DNA from: Hypsibius dujardini
Lineage: Eukaryota > Tardigrada > Eutardigrada > Parachela > Hypsibiidae
NCBI GenBank assembly: GCA_001579985.1
Contig: LRSR01000260.1
Span: 1 to 64,000 of the forward strand
Direction of reading: 5' to 3'
DNA: 64,000 bases
Made by a program: the position numbers and the translations under genes. Position 1 is the stretch's first letter; each line of letters starts with the position of its first letter. Of this stretch, positions 21,511 through 34,600 are shown piece after piece. The notes under the pieces are model-generated. The model had not been told where the DNA came from and searched no databases. It saw nothing but the letters and a program-made list of their open reading frames with translations.

Positions 21511-23080
21511 CGCTCCCTAAATAGCTTGCACTGACCACCGGAAGTGGAGATGCTCTTCCGCGCCACCGGCGCAGTATCATTTACATTACGATTGCTATGG
21601 TCAAGATACGCCCTATTTTGGTGTAGTTAACTATTTGGTACTCATGTGTGGATGTTCTCTTGTTCCTATTGGTTCTTCGTGGCTGAACCGCCCTTGATCA
21701 GTCTAGTTCTCCTCCTATTTCCATGTACTACATATATATTTTGGTTTCTCGTGTTGTTCGACTATATAAGGTCGCTGCTGCTAAATTATAATACATTAGG
21801 AACCGTTTAGATATAGTACAGTGTAGTAACAGTACAGTATCAGTATGCCAGTTCTTAGTTTTCCAATATTTTCTGGAGTCCCTGTTCACATCCGATGAGT
21901 GCTAGTCCATCAACTGCTACATATACAACCAAAGTTACGCGTAAGTGTAACAAAGTACTGCAATGAAGGCTTTGGCAGCGGTGTGTCGGGCATCTTTCGG
22001 GATCCGGCGGACCATTTGATTGGCCTGACGCAAAACCCGGAACTCTGTTGACAGGCTAACAAGGTCTGAAAGCAGAGTTGTATTGGTAGCAATGGGAAGG
22101 TGGTTGCGGTTTTTGGTGGCTTGGGCTTGAAGGCACGGCTTTTACTCCGGTGCTTATTGTAGTTTCCCTCGCCTTTGCGTGGGGGCGTACAATTGGGGCT
22201 ATCAATGGATCCAGTGCTTGACGACGCGGGGCATAACAGCACATCCCTGTAAAAAGTTTCATATGAAGCAAAAATGTGGGCCACCGTTGAAGTAAAACGA
22301 CCTAAAGCAATCCAGGGGAACGTTTGTGTTGCCCCTGGAGTGTCGTGGAGAAGAACTGGTCTATCATAGGTGAAGAAAAACGACCAGCAGAAAGATGTGA
22401 ATATATGCGGTGCGATGCGTCGAGAATCTTGCAGAACTGATGTCGCGGCAACCTACAATCAAAATCAACACGGCAGTCTTCTGACCACAACTAGCAAAGA
22501 TGTAAGACGGACCTTGTTAGACTGACGTGGCCGGCGGGTGGAAATCTCGGAAATTGCTAAAACGGTGGTATGCGGCGTAAAAATGATAAAAAAGTAACTT
22601 GTCCGTTTTTTGTCGGCGGAACAGAGTGGAGCCGGAGCGTAGGGAATAGGGAAATCAATCTATTATTAAAAAAAAGAAACGTGACCAGGCGTAATCCTAA
22701 TCAGTCGGCGACTGGCGCCTGTAAAACAAAAACACAATGGCAGTCTGCTGATTACAGCTAGCAAAGAGGTAGGGCGTACCTTGTGTGACCGACGGGGTGA
22801 AAAGGCAAAAGATTTTGCTGAGGAGAAGTCGGCTGGCAGTCAAATTCCGTGGGGAAATGTCAAACTCGAGATTTTGCGCTGACCAGCGTAAAACACATCG
22901 GTCAACAACTTGGCCCGCTTCAGATAGAGGTAAACGGTGAACCATAGCAAAGTTCCTTGGCTGAACTCGAGCAGAAATAAATTGTCTACTCGTCTTCCGC
23001 CTCCATCATTCGATCCACCAGAAAAAAACACATTGGAAAGTGCAAATAGACAGTGGAGGGGACATTGGGACAGACAGTGA
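21511..23080. other. Probable decayed transposon sequence, no gene recognised
   Basis: Short minus-strand frames occur (for example Lys/Pro-rich ones at 21.9-22.3 kb) without recognisable domains. They may be the N-terminal part of the flanking LINE copies. A block of about 70 bp is present twice, at about 22461-22530 and 22725-22795, sharing ggcagtct-ctga and ctagcaaaga. Confidence 0.4.
22461..22795 (+). repeat. Direct repeat pair of about 70 bp
   Basis: 22461-22530 and 22725-22795 share aacac-atggcagtctgctgat-type sequence, then ctagcaaaga and accttgt, with moderate divergence. They lie between two LINE fragments and may reflect overlapping element copies. Confidence 0.55.
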
Positions 23081-23083
23081 ACA

Positions 23084-23690
23084 CTAATAATGATGATGAT
23101 ACACGAGAGAGAAGACAGTATTCTTTGTACATAAATTACTCAATGATTGAACACTTCCTACCTCCATTTTATGCTCCAGCCCGATCCCTTTATTTATTGT
23201 TGCCACCAGCCGTAAATCGTGCACCACCGCGTTCTTATGTCTTCGGTTGTACCGTCTCCAAACACCGTCGTTTTCGAACGTAAAGTACGACCAACTGGTG
23301 GTTATGAGGCAGAATAGTAGTGGACTCAGCTGTTCGCCTTGCTGCACACTAGATTGCGACAGAAGGATAAATCGTCGTTCTGAAAACGGCTTTCTGCAAT
23401 TTTGTTGGCGCTGCCAGTGGCTGTTGGGTTGGTTGCAGACCTGGCTCACGGAAAGCGGGATCAGGATAGTCAGTGAATCTGCAGTGGCAAAGCGGGTTGA
23501 CTTAGAAACGCGTCGCATAAGCTGAATGTATTACAGATATTGACGGGGTTTCTTTGAAAGGTATGTTGGTGGGTGTGCTGCTGTCAAGAATGCGAGAGGA
23601 TCAATTACGCTGCCGGTAGGTGTCGTTGTCTTGGGGAGTGATGTCGACGGGCATCAGTTGTCGGGAAAACTAGCCCAACACCCGACGAGG
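23084..23690 (-). mobile_element. LINE fragment, same family as 19.8-21.5 kb
   Basis: The minus strand encodes SVQQGEQLSPLLFCLI, the RT motif B region, then an NDGVWRR segment near the catalytic box and KGIGLEHKM. Upstream sequence to about 23690 includes cgacgggcatcagttgtcgg, which recurs at about 48.22 kb. The fragment is broken and covers only part of the RT. Confidence 0.55.
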
Positions 23691-25221
23691 AAATCCGACT
23701 ACTGGCAAGTTCTGGGTATACTTATACTTACATACTTATTACACTTCCCGATGCGAAAGTGAATTTTTGCAACTAAGCTGGATGACTTAGTTTAACCAAA
23801 AACTAAGGCAATCGTGGTCATTTTTGCTCAGTTCCGACTGTCGATCAGTAGAAACTAAGCAAAAAAGCCAACCTTAGCCCTAACTATCTTAGGTTGCCTT
23901 ACGTACCGGTAGGCTCATTGTCAGCAATCCTAAACTAGCCTATGTGCGACTGATTTTCCTATCCCGTGCCTTAGTTCGGCTTGTTATGGGGTAGCCTAGT
24001 CAGAAAATACCTAAACTGAAGTGTTCATCCCTTAGTCGAAAGCTCATTGTCGACTAAGGAACATAAATGCAAACGCACGTGCTCCATGCCAAGCAAGAAA
24101 CACTTCGAACATTTTCAACGGCTCAGAAACTATTTTGGAATCTTTCTGCAAAAACAAATCTTTCCCTTCCCTGACTTCCGCCCTCTCATGGCTTCCGTCA
24201 TTTTAAAAGGTATGACACTTCTCAATTTTCCTTCGGCGATGATATCTTGGATCAAAGGCTTTTGTTGAAGATTATTTCAAGTACATGCCTTTTTTTGCAG
24301 TTACCAAGAACGAACCCCGAAGGATGGCTTCGTTTTGTCGACCGGTTGGCATCAATTGCAGATTATTTTGTGAAGTAAGGGCAGTGCATGCGTTTCGTTT
24401 TTTGGGTTTCTGTTGCGGGTCACCTACTGTATCAGCCCATAATTACCAGATTGTTTTTCTTCCCACATGTGAAAGTCAATCTCATTTGAGCGTACCTTTT
24501 TTATCTGTTTGGCCTCTTCCACAGCCATTTCGTTCACTGCTAGTTGTTTCTTAACCAGCAGACAGTACTGCGCTTTCGTATTCTGTCATAAGTGCTGCGA
24601 AGGTTGTTGTTTTTGCCACACTTTCTGAGAATCGTTATTTTTTGTCCTGTTTTATGTACGTGGCTAAATTAAATTCTGTAGATTGATTGATTAGTTGTCG
24701 CTTTAAGTGCCAAGTTTTGCTTGGTTGGGAATAGGCTTCGTGGCTAGTCGGAGTTAAGGCAGTTTGGGATAGTTGACTAGGCTAAATTAAGGTAGCGCTG
24801 AGTACAATTATTACGGCTCCCTCCGCTGGCAAGCGCCTTGCAGATTCTGTAAACAATGAGGGTGAAAATAAGCGAAATATGAGAATCGATTCCCCTTTAT
24901 AATCCCAAATCAAACACACGTGTCGCAAATCAGCGGCGTGTGTGACTGTAAGCGGAGAAATTTGCAATGAGTTGAAAGTTAAAAGATTTGTTTTTATCCT
25001 TATGCAAAGTACATAGTATAAATGCTGTAAACAAAGCTTTTTGTTCGACCAAAAAATGCTCAACTAAATTTCTTTTCATCAAAAACTGATCCTCTCTTGA
25101 TATGTGGAAATGAGTTTATTGTCAATTGCTTGCAGGTGTTTTATTTATTTTTTATCAAAGCCCTATACGCCATCTGCGTCGCCGTTTGTACAGCTAAAAA
25201 TAATTAGTTAAGGAATTAAAC
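23691..25221. other. No gene recognised
   Basis: The sequence around 23750-24060 and 24700-24790 is rich in cctaa/ttagg words and includes a small perfect-stem hairpin, CCTTAGTCGA...TCGACTAAGG (about 24032-24060). A decayed transposon is possible, but no terminal repeats could be defined. Frames here carry no domain. Confidence 0.4.
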
Positions 25222-25866
25222 TCCAGTGTAGCCAGTGTAGCCGGTGTAGCCAGTGTAGCACGGTGTAGCCAATGTAACTAGTGTAGCATGGTGTAGCCGG
25301 TGTAGCACGGTGTAGCACGGTGTAACCAGTGTAGCACGGTGTAGCACGGTGTAACCAGTGTAGCACGGTGTAGCACGGTGTAACCAGTGTAGCACAGTGT
25401 TAAAGAAATAAACGGATAGATCACGGTGTAGCCGGTGTAGCACGGTGTAGCCAGTGTAGCATGGTGTAACCGGTGTAGCACGGTGTAGCCAGTGTAGCAC
25501 GGTGAAGCCAGTGTAGCATGATGTAGCCAGTGTAGCTAGTGTAGCATGGTGTAGCCGGTGTAGCACGGTGTAGCCAGTGTAGCACGGTGAAGCCAGTGTA
25601 GCATGATGTAGCCAGTGTAGCCAGTGTAGCCAGTGTAGCCAGTGTAGCCAGTGTAGCCAGTGTAGCCAGTGTAGCCAGTGTAGCACGGTGTAGCCAGTGT
25701 AGCATGATGTAGCCGGTGTAGCCAGTGTAGCCAGGGTAGCCAGTGTAGCCAGTGTAGCTAGTGTAGCACGGTGTAACCAGTGTAGCATGGTGTTGCCGGT
25801 GTAGCACGGTGTAGCACGATGTAGCACGGTATAGCTGGTGTAGTACGGTGTAGCAATGTGTAGCAT
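25222..25866 (-). repeat. Minisatellite, 9-bp unit TGGCTACAC (minus strand)
   Basis: About 70 units of GTGTAGCCA and variants (GTGTAGCAC, GTGTAACCA) run for 645 bp with one interruption near 25400 (taaagaaataaacggata). Higher-order units of 18-36 bp are visible. Because the unit is a multiple of three, long frames of (YTG)n or (LHW)n arise on the minus strand; they are not taken as genes. A related array of opposite orientation is at 37033-37603. Confidence 0.95.
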
Positions 25867-26033
25867 TTTGGAATTTCTTTCCTGCCAAGTCCGGGGCTCA
25901 AGTGCAGATAAATTATTTTTTTTAAATCTACATATTTAGTCCACTATTTGTGAGAGAAAAATCCAGTGATATCGGGTGTGTAATTTCATTCCAACCCCTT
26001 GTTAGTGGTGCAGCCTGAACATTCCGCGCTAAC

Positions 26034-26556
26034 GGAACGTTCGACAAATACGTCAGCGCTCGATATCAGGCGGCCTAACCTCTACCTGCCCCCCTTTGTC
26101 AGAGCGTGTCAGTATATTTTTTACCCCCCCCCCCTTAATTTCAAACGTTGATGTCAGCGTCGTTGGAACCCCTTATGCGTCAAAATCTAAAATTTCCGCT
26201 TTAATAACAAAATTTCAGCACCGATAACACTTAGTTATCCTCCGCATTTTCCGCTCTGGTGAAAAAGGCATCAAGTAGATGTAGCCCCCAAGTGACGTAC
26301 CTGTTTTTCTGGTAGAGCCATCGGTACCTCTTGCCAGTACTTGTGTGACGTTCGAATGAAGGGAAGAATAATGGCATGAGGGTCTTAAAAAGGTACTGAA
26401 ATACATGTTTTTCAAACTCTCAGAATCAAAGACATTTTGAGATTTAAAATTATTGACGTAATCCAAGGAAAGACCCCCGCCCCCTATACGTCAGAGCTCG
26501 TCATTGATTGCTGACACGTACCCCCTAAATTTGCTGGCATAATTGTTGAACGTTCC
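26034..26556. mobile_element. Probable MITE with imperfect 25-bp inverted ends
   Basis: The left end, ggaacgttcgacaaatacgt then cagcg, matches the reverse complement of the right end, ggaacgttcaacaattatgc then cagca, at about 20 of 25 positions. CTAA flanks both sides (ctaac left, ctaat right), a possible target duplication. It is 523 bp, non-coding, and contains a run of C near 26125. The right end lies eight bases from the solo LTR at 26565. Confidence 0.5.
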
Positions 26557-26564
26557 CTAATCCG

Positions 26565-26903
26565 TGTTGGGTGGAACCCAACAGTTACGCAATACTTACT
26601 AATAGTATAGTCTATCTACCTAGTTAACCCATTCCTATTTACCCTCACATTCTATAATGTACTTATTCAGCTGTTATTACGCGCATAATTCTGCCATGTC
26701 GGCAGGAACTAGTACGTGAGCTCAGGAACTATTCTTTATTCCTGGCTATATAAGTGTGTGTTCTACAGTAATCTGTACAGTTCTTTCCTTTCCCCTCTAA
26801 CCTCCTCTACCAGTAAAGTCTTCCTACAATTCTTCTCGAATTATTCAGTCTAATAGCTTGCATGTTCAGGTTCTTCCGTCCTAGTAGGGACGGAGGCCTA
26901 ACA
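26565..26903 (+). mobile_element. Solo LTR, 339 bp, LTR-retrotransposon fossil
   Basis: It starts TGTTGGGTGGAACCCAACA and ends GGCCTAACA, the usual TG...CA form, with a TATA-like box (ggctatataagtg) near 26750. No internal element is attached, so it is the product of recombination between the ends of an old insertion. Related pieces are at 30727-30925 (same orientation) and 51969-52292 (opposite). The family is not assigned. Confidence 0.75.
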
Positions 26904-26989
26904 ACCGCATTGTTTTGCTACACGAGCTACAACTTCCTGCACTGGTCTTAACCATCTGAATCAGTCACACCTTGTTATAATAGCCACAC

Positions 26990-27600
26990 CTTGATATACT
27001 AGCCACAACGTGCAACACTGACCTCGCAATGCTAGATTTGGCTAGTTCTAGCACAAGCCTATACAAATTTCCAGCGGCTACTTTTAATACAAGAATAACG
27101 GTACAACTATGGTATGGGTGCACGCACTCGCCTTCAATAGATGTAGAATAATGAGATAAACTCCCTAGAGTTCATGATTAAGGCCCATAACCATCAACAC
27201 CCACCTATTACAATTGTGGAATAATGGAATAAACTCCATAGGATATTTGGTTAAAGTCCTTGGCTACCCACAAACTGTCCCTACAACAGTAGAAAATGGA
27301 ATAAACTCCATAAACTACATGCTTAAGGCCCACGGCCACCTATACGCTATTCCTCCAGCAGTGGAATAGTGTAATAAATACAAATTCTAAATTTGATTGA
27401 TTGCAAGTGCCATGTGCAATCATTAATCTGAAATTGCAGGCTAAAACAATCTTTGAAGGACTCAGTGCATATTTGCTCAAGCAATCTAAACGATGACATA
27501 ATAGAAAAAACGCATATGCTATTTAGTTGTGCACTGGAGGTTCCCACAAGCTCTCATTTCGTCAGTGGAATAATGGAATAACGTGATAACTTAAACAGCA
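26990..27600 (+). repeat. Dispersed repeat, head plus several 80-bp monomers
   Basis: The head (gctagttctagcacaagcct, then ccagcggcta and acaagaataacgg) is followed from about 27120 by monomers with tggaataatggaataaactcc and ttaaggccca. This is the fullest of four copies in the window. Monomers become irregular after 27360. Confidence 0.75.
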
Positions 27601-30600
27601 ACGCTCATGCGTTTGGTTGAGGAATATTTTAATAACCTATTTGCGCGGTAAGGTGGCAATGGTAAGCAAACAATTGTGTGGCTATAAAATAATGGAATAC
27701 ATAATACAGTAGCGCATTAGTCTCCAGGGCAGATGTAGGTTTCGTCACAGGGCTCGGTCAAAGTACTGATTAGGAGGTTGGTGCTTTTGCAGAAAAGCAG
27801 AGGTTTAAGTGAACACCACCCGAGCACAAGCATTACTAGTAATATTTTCTCGGGGTGGGGGCTTGCGGGTAACTGTTTTTTCTGCCTATCGGTCAATATA
27901 TTTGTTATTTGTTTAGCGTTTTTAATTAGTATTGTTTCTAATGGATGTTATATGTTGCGGTTGACCTGTGGGTTCAGTGTTTGTTCGTTTATATGCCTGA
28001 GTGTCCGTGCCTCAAGTCTATTTGTCTGTTTGTCCCTGTCTCTAAGCGTCTGGCAATCATACCATCTATCTTAATTATCGTGTCAATTTAACTTAAAGCT
28101 GCACTAGAAGGACGACGATAGGCAAACGGAATACCCGCAGAGCTGGCCTAGTGTCAGTAAAAATAGTCGTGCTTTCCAAGGTTATCACCGATTGTCTAAA
28201 TATTTAGTGTAAGTTCAGAAACCTTTTGACTGCTCTTGTCGTGGACTACCTGCATAAGGGGCAAACTGTTCAGACAAATTTGGCACCGGAAGTTGATGGG
28301 GGTTGCCCTACTATGCAGACTTTCTGTCTGCGTGTATTCTGGGGTATTCATTTGCCTTTTGATAGGCCTGCCTGCTTGTGGGCGACCCCGTCGATATAAT
28401 GGATAAATTGTGGTGCAACTGTTAGGTTCGCCTACTAGCTGAAGATCCGCCTACCCGTCCAAACCTTTCCTTAGTCCTCCGAATGACTAGTTGACCTTCC
28501 GGATAATCACTCGTGTTTTAGGATGGTAGTTCAGCCGTCCTAAGATTCGGTTTTCATTGTCAATTTTCCGGATAAACATGCCGGGCGCGAGCCTTTGTTT
28601 GTTTTGTGCTGCTTTATTGACTTCCGACGGCCAGTCAAACTGGCCCTTACAGAAAGAGGAAAAAAATTAGAATGGCGGCTAGAATGCCAGGAAAGAAAAG
28701 GAAAAGGAGCGAGTTTTCGGTACACAAGTATCAGACAGAACAATCTTATTAGACTAGGCAAAATAATCAAGCGGGATATGCTTCTTAGTCCATTCAAAAT
28801 TGCTAAATTTGAAGCTGGAAATATAGGCGGTGAATTTCCTAAACGAATCAACAGTTTTCGGTGTGAGCACGCAGCAGCGATCGTTCAGAAGTGCCGATGC
28901 GACGTGAGCAAACGATGAGCTGACCACTTCAAAAGTTCCAGTTGTCGTACACGATCCAGCTGGTTCCACTGTGAAGTATTTCGGACTAATCCGTTAGCTT
29001 TCGGGGCGGTCCGACAGCCGTATAAATAGGACGCCAGTTTCCGCATGGTCCTAAGCCTGCGGGACGGTCTGTCAATTTGTGGAACGGCTCGTCATCCGTC
29101 CAGTCAGGTCGCAAGTTATATTATGTTATTAAGTTACAAGCTATTGCTCGCGTTTCGCGCTCGCAAAAGCCGCAAAGTTATTGTTTCTTTTGAACCATTT
29201 GGAAAAGTAGTTTTCTCGTTTGAGGTATCTGAATGCATAACGAGGTGCATTTAGACGGGTTCTTAACCTTTTTATTCTCTACCTGTTCATTTATGTTTAT
29301 GTCGATATATGTGTTACTATTTGTGAATGTGTTTCTGTGTCAGTGCCTGTGCCAGTGTCCGTATCAGGTTTATGTTACTGTTACTTTAGGGTTTGATTTA
29401 GGGTTTAGATTTTGGTGTAAGTCTAAGTCTATGCACGTGTGTCTGTCTCTGTCTTATTGTATGAGTTTTGTTCCGGGTTTAGGTCTTAGTGTATATAGAT
29501 TTAAGTTAATGTACGTGTGTCTGTGTTTATGGTTGTGTTTCCGTATGGGTTTTGGTTCAAGGACTGGGTTTAATCTGGATTTTAGTCTGGGTCTCTTTAT
29601 CTGTTCATCTTCCTGCTTTTACGTCTGCTCATATTTTTGCGCTGCCTTACCAGATTCGTGTGTATATAACCATACATTGTGGTTGTTGTCAGTGAACGAT
29701 AGTAGTTGGACTTGGAACCCTAGTGTATAGTTTATTTCTCTACTGCGCATTGAAAAATGTTCTTCTTCCTATTTTCCCGATAATGTTCTGAGATTCTGAA
29801 AATGAATGCCTATTGGGCCACCTGTCATGAATGTCCTACAGTTCTATCCAGAAATTGGGAAGGGCTTTCGAGAAGATAACGGCAGTTATGCATTTGTGGT
29901 ATAAACTCACTTTAGGAATTAGAGTATCATGATAACCATTTTATGTTTTAAAGTCATTTCAATATTTCTCTGGGACTTCGGGACGGAGACTTGAAGTAGG
30001 ATTTTCGTTTCCCTTTGCAATGTGCAACATATGCAGTAGTGATGTCAAAAACTAATTTTACTAAACTAATAATTTTTTGTTAGTTTTAGTTTTCTAGTAA
30101 CTAAGAATGTTCAGTTTCAAATGTTTCCAGCCGGACATTAATTGTGGCACTTCCTTCGATGGGGGGTTTATAACTTTTATGGCGACCAAGTCGTACGGAT
30201 TGCATGTGTTTTGCGTTCAGGCCAACCATTCACATTTAACGCAAAAATGCTCTTCATCTTGCCCTTAATTTGTCTCTCATAGGACCTATAAGGAAGAATC
30301 GAAAAAGAGCTTACCATTACTTGATAAAAACTGATGGATTAATTCTAAATCAAATTTGAACTCTACGTTCTTGAAACTTTACCATAACAAATACAATTCG
30401 TTTTTGCGTCACATTGCTTGTTTTGCCGGTGAATTTAAAGACATTATCGTTTCCTTCCTATTCAAACTGATCAAACACACATACCACCAATGTACGGCGA
30501 GGCGACTGACGCCCTGCTATAATGTCTTAATCACCTGAGGAACACAGAACCACCCGAGGTCACTCGACGACCAAGTTCTGAACACAACTTGGTGGGAAGG

Positions 30601-30726
30601 GGGAGAACTTGGTCCTAATTTGGAGGCTCTGCCTCGAGCGCTCAATTGGCGTTCATTCGGTCCAATTTGAAAGCAATAAGCTTGACTCGCTTGCAAGTCG
30701 AAAAATTTGATTCGTTTTTAGTTTAG
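27601..30726. other. No gene recognised
   Basis: Frames of 60-165 codons occur, the longest at 29233-29730 on +. It is made of tgtgtctgtgtct-type low-complexity sequence and is rich in Cys, Phe, Leu and Val with no domain. Patches near 28440-28560 and 28980-29110 resemble the ggacggt/accgtcc minisatellite of 7.6-8.8 kb. Confidence 0.4.
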
Positions 30727-30925
30727 TGTTGGGTGGTACCCAACATGTACTCAACACTTACTAATAGTATAACCTATCTACCCTCACATTCTATAATGTA
30801 CTTACTCAGCTATTATCCCGTACATAGTTCTGCCATGTCGGCAGGAACTAGTAGATCCGTTAGATCAGGAACTATTCTTTATTCCTGACAATATAAGCGT
30901 GTGTTCTACAGTAATATACGAGAGT
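30727..30925 (+). mobile_element. Partial LTR, same family as 26565-26903
   Basis: It begins TGTTGGGTGGTACCCAACA and follows the 26.6-kb LTR through gccatgtcggcaggaactag to ctacagtaat, then similarity stops. Only the 5' half to two-thirds of the LTR is present. It is a fossil with no visible link to the neighbouring gypsy remains. Confidence 0.65.
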
Positions 30926-31104
30926 TCCTACGGTTATTCCGGCAAATTTGGCCTGTTGTGAAGTATGAAATTTCTAACTAAAAGATTCTTTAAGGCCGTC
31001 CCTACCCCCAATTTTTAGATTAAACTTTTTCCCCCACAACGCTATCTTCCTTTTTCGAATTAAAATTAATATGTTACGCAGAGGGATCAATACGGTCGTG
31101 AAGT

Positions 31105-31455
31105 CCACAAAACTTACCTAATAGTTCCATGAAAATGATATTCTTCTTTCTTTTATTGGTATAAATTTGTGCAATCGAGAAAAAAAAACCCAGAAAACCA
31201 GAAAAACCAGAAAAAACACCCTTTTTGAGTATAATAAATAACAATTTAAATATATTTAAACAACACTAATCAGAACCATTGCGTTCTGGATTGGTGGACT
31301 GGTTACACAAAACTTACCTAATAGTTCCATTAAAATGATATTCTTCTTTCTTTTATTGGTATAGTTTTGTGCAATCGAAAAAAACCCAGAAAAAACACCC
31401 ATTTGAGTATATTAAATAACAATTTAGATATATTTAAACAACACTGATCATGTGC
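31105..31455 (+). repeat. Direct repeat pair, period about 200 bp
   Basis: Bases 31105-31270 and 31305-31455 share acaaaacttacctaatagtt, ttcttctttcttttattggt and caatttaaatatatttaaac with few differences. The second copy lacks part of an internal ccagaaaa tract. This is a tandem duplication of AT-rich DNA with no coding content. Confidence 0.8.
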
Positions 31456-31675
31456 ATGGCTATTCTAGCCCCTCGGATTAGGATGAGAACTACTTCGATA
31501 AAGCGATCGCACTCGCTGTGATGAACTGTAGTGAAGGATATTTTTCTGTTTTACGCATTCTGAAGAGGTTCTCTGCGCAATTAATTTTCTGAGTAATTTG
31601 TATTTAAAAGTCCATAATTACCTCTACCAGAAAAAATAACTTGATGGGGATTTTGGACTTCTGAGTAATTTAAAA

Positions 31676-34600
31676 TTAATTTTTGCCGACCGGGGTGAGA
31701 AAAACGCACGAGCTGACATAGTCGACGACTTGGTTCAAACATCCCTTCCAGAAGTATTTGTCATGCAGTCGGGCATAGGTTCGCGTGATCCCCTGATGAT
31801 CACTATCGTCGTGGGCTGAATGAATGAGTTCTTTTTGAAGGGATTGAGGGACGACCAACAGAAACCATCGTCGTCCGTCACGGATGACCATTCGGTACAG
31901 TAGGTTTCCCTTGACGATGAAGAACAGTATTTTGTTTCTGTAGGTCGGTGAGTTGGTCGGTCCACGGAGGACCTTCAAGATGCCGCGGCAGAAAACGTCG
32001 TCTTCCTGTATTTGTTGAATATAGCTAGTCGACTTGACGGTCAGACCACCGGAGAGCACTTGGTTCGTTGGTACGTCGTCGGCATCGTATGGGTATCGAG
32101 ACAAGAAGTCCGGCACGGAATTTTCTCGGCCCGGACGGTACAGGACTTCCATGTGGTACGGCCGGAGGAGCTCCACCCACCTCGCCAGCCGACCCTTCGG
32201 TTTTTTCAGTTTCAAAAGGCCTACCAAAGCGTTGTGGTCTGTGACGACCTTGAAACGTTTTGAGCCACCGACGTAAGAATGAAATTTGTCGGTTATGGCC
32301 CAAACGACGGCGGTGAGTTCCAACTCGCAGGCCGAATAGTTTCGTTCGGCGTCTTTGAGGGTTCGACTGGCGTATGCCAAGACTTCGGGTCGTCCGTCTG
32401 ACATCTGAGACAGGACCGCGCTTAGTCCGAAGGTTGAGGCGTCGGTTTCCAGAACCAGTTCCAGCGTCGGATTAAAGTGTCCGAGAATCGGTGCGTTGGT
32501 TAGCATGGTTTTTACCGTTTGCCAGCTGGTTTCGTGTGCATCAGTCCATTCGTAGATCTCTCTTTTTTGAGACATTTTGATGAGAGGGTGGGCGACCGTA
32601 GCCAGAGCCGGCAAGTACTTGCTGTAGTACATGACGTTGCCAACGAAGGATTGAACCGCCGCAGCGTCCTTCGGATGTGGTGACATGAGTACAGCCATCA
32701 CTTTGTTTTGATTGACGGAGATTCCTGTGGTCGAGGAAATCGACTTGCGGTCGGGCGTAGAAGCATTTGCTGGGCTTGATTTTTAGACCGCTATTTTCGA
32801 GTCGACGGAGCACCTCCTCCACGTGCTCCACGTGTTCGTCGAAGGTTTTGGAGAAAATCTGGATATCGTCTAAATAAACAGCGCACGTTTTCCACTTCAA
32901 GTCGCCGAGGACCTCTTCCATTAACCGACAGAAGGTGGCCGGGCTATTGCAGAGGCCGAATGGCATCACCAAAATTCGTAGAAACCATCCGGGGTGCGGA
33001 AGGCAGTTTTGGCGATTGAGGCTTCATCCATTTTGATTTGCCAGTAACCTTAACACAAATCGATCTGTGTGAACCAGGAGCAACCCTTCATCGCGTCGAG
33101 ACATTCGTCGATGCGGGCCAGGGGATACTGGTCCTTGACGGTCCGCTGGTTGACGTCTCCGTAGTCGACTGCGAACCGCAGTGTCCCGTCTTTCTTTCTG
33201 GCAAGGACGACGTTAGAGCACCAGTCCGATCCCAAACATGGTCGAAAAGCCCTCATGGCCAACATCTCCACCTCTTGTTTTCGGATTTCTTCCTTGTGCC
33301 AGTGGGCCTTTTGCCGCAACGGCTGGCTGACGGAGCGATTGTCGAGGGTGTCGATTTTGTGTGATGAGACTGGTACAGCCAATCGGTGCGGAAGGTGTCG
33401 GAAACACCTTCTTCTGCCTTTGTAGCATCTTGATGAAACTGATTTTTTGTTTGGCGGAAAATTTGGGTCCCACCTCAATTTTATCCCATACAACTTCCGG
33501 TTCGTCGATCGGTGACATTCGGTCAAATTTTTTTGCACTTGGGCACCAGATGGGTAAATCCTCCCCATCGTCCACGGCGGCTTCCGCGGCGCGGTCTGGG
33601 TAGAGGATGGTTCCTCTTGTCGTCGGTGGCTGAATTCCACCGTTATCTGCCAATGTGGCATCGTCAATCACGGCTTCGCCGTTGTCGCGGAGCGTTCGGC
33701 TCCTGTCAAACCCATCAGCTCTAGGCTGATCCCGCGTGACAATGCCTTCCGTTTCACCGGACGATCCTGCACTCCCGTCACGCCCAACAGTCGAAGACTG
33801 GTCAGTCAAGTCTTCCGCGATGGTGACTCTGTCCGTCCCGCCGCGGGCAACAGTCGCCTTTCTCTCACGGAGGTCGACCGGCACGGTGACAGTCGCGGTA
33901 GCGTCCAATCGCTCCGGACACCCGTCACCGTCGTGGAAGTTTGGATTATTGATATTTCGATTATTGATAAGTTGATTATAGCTGAATTGACAAGGCAGTC
34001 GTGTAGTTTTGCAAAATTTACCTCCTCCTCCAGTGCAGCGAGCTCTTCCGCCGGAGTCGAGATATTGGTGGTCGAAACGTGGGACAAGCGAGGACCCGGC
34101 CGGAGTCCACCACCAACCCTTCCTAAGCGACCGACACGGTGGCCTCAGAAACTACAGGACTTTCTTTTTGAATAAGTATGCGATTAAATGACTTTAAAAA
34201 ATAAAGGGGAATAGGTTGCAGGGACGAGGTTTCAGGATTTGAAATGGTCAAATCTTTAAAATCAATCAAAAACAGGGTGTGTCTCAAACAGTCGGTCCCT
34301 AACAACAAATCGAAAGGAAAATCCGCAATTACTCCACAGGGCCCGGTCAATCGAAAGCCTAGAAAATCGATTTCAATTTGACAAGCAAACGGAATTGTCA
34401 TCCGTTCGCCGGATACGGTATGTACCGTCGGACTTTTCCAGGGGTAAATATTTAAATCAAATTTTTTGGCGAACTCCGAATTACTTAAAGTTATTCCAGA
34501 ACCAGTATCAATTACAGTTTTTGCAGCGTGGTTATTAATCTTTATCAAACAGCTTAAGGCGCCTACGTTCTGTAGGCCTCTCAAAGGCAGAGGTCCGTCA

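Noticed and set aside
24032-24060. Perfect 10-bp stem hairpin CCTTAGTCGA as a possible RNA or terminator
   Set aside because: Too short and isolated. The surrounding DNA is rich in the same cctaa/ttagg words, so it is likely to occur by chance.
25216-25888. Long minus-strand frames of 155 and 216 codons with (YTG)n, (ATL)n and (LHW)n repeats
   Set aside because: They arise because the minisatellite unit is 9 bp and lacks stop codons in several frames. All frames are equally open, which is not expected of a gene.
29233-29730. 165-codon frame rich in Cys, Phe, Leu and Val that could suggest a membrane protein
   Set aside because: The DNA is a degenerate tgtgtctgtgtct/gggtttaggt low-complexity tract. 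No domain, splice signal or promoter supports it.
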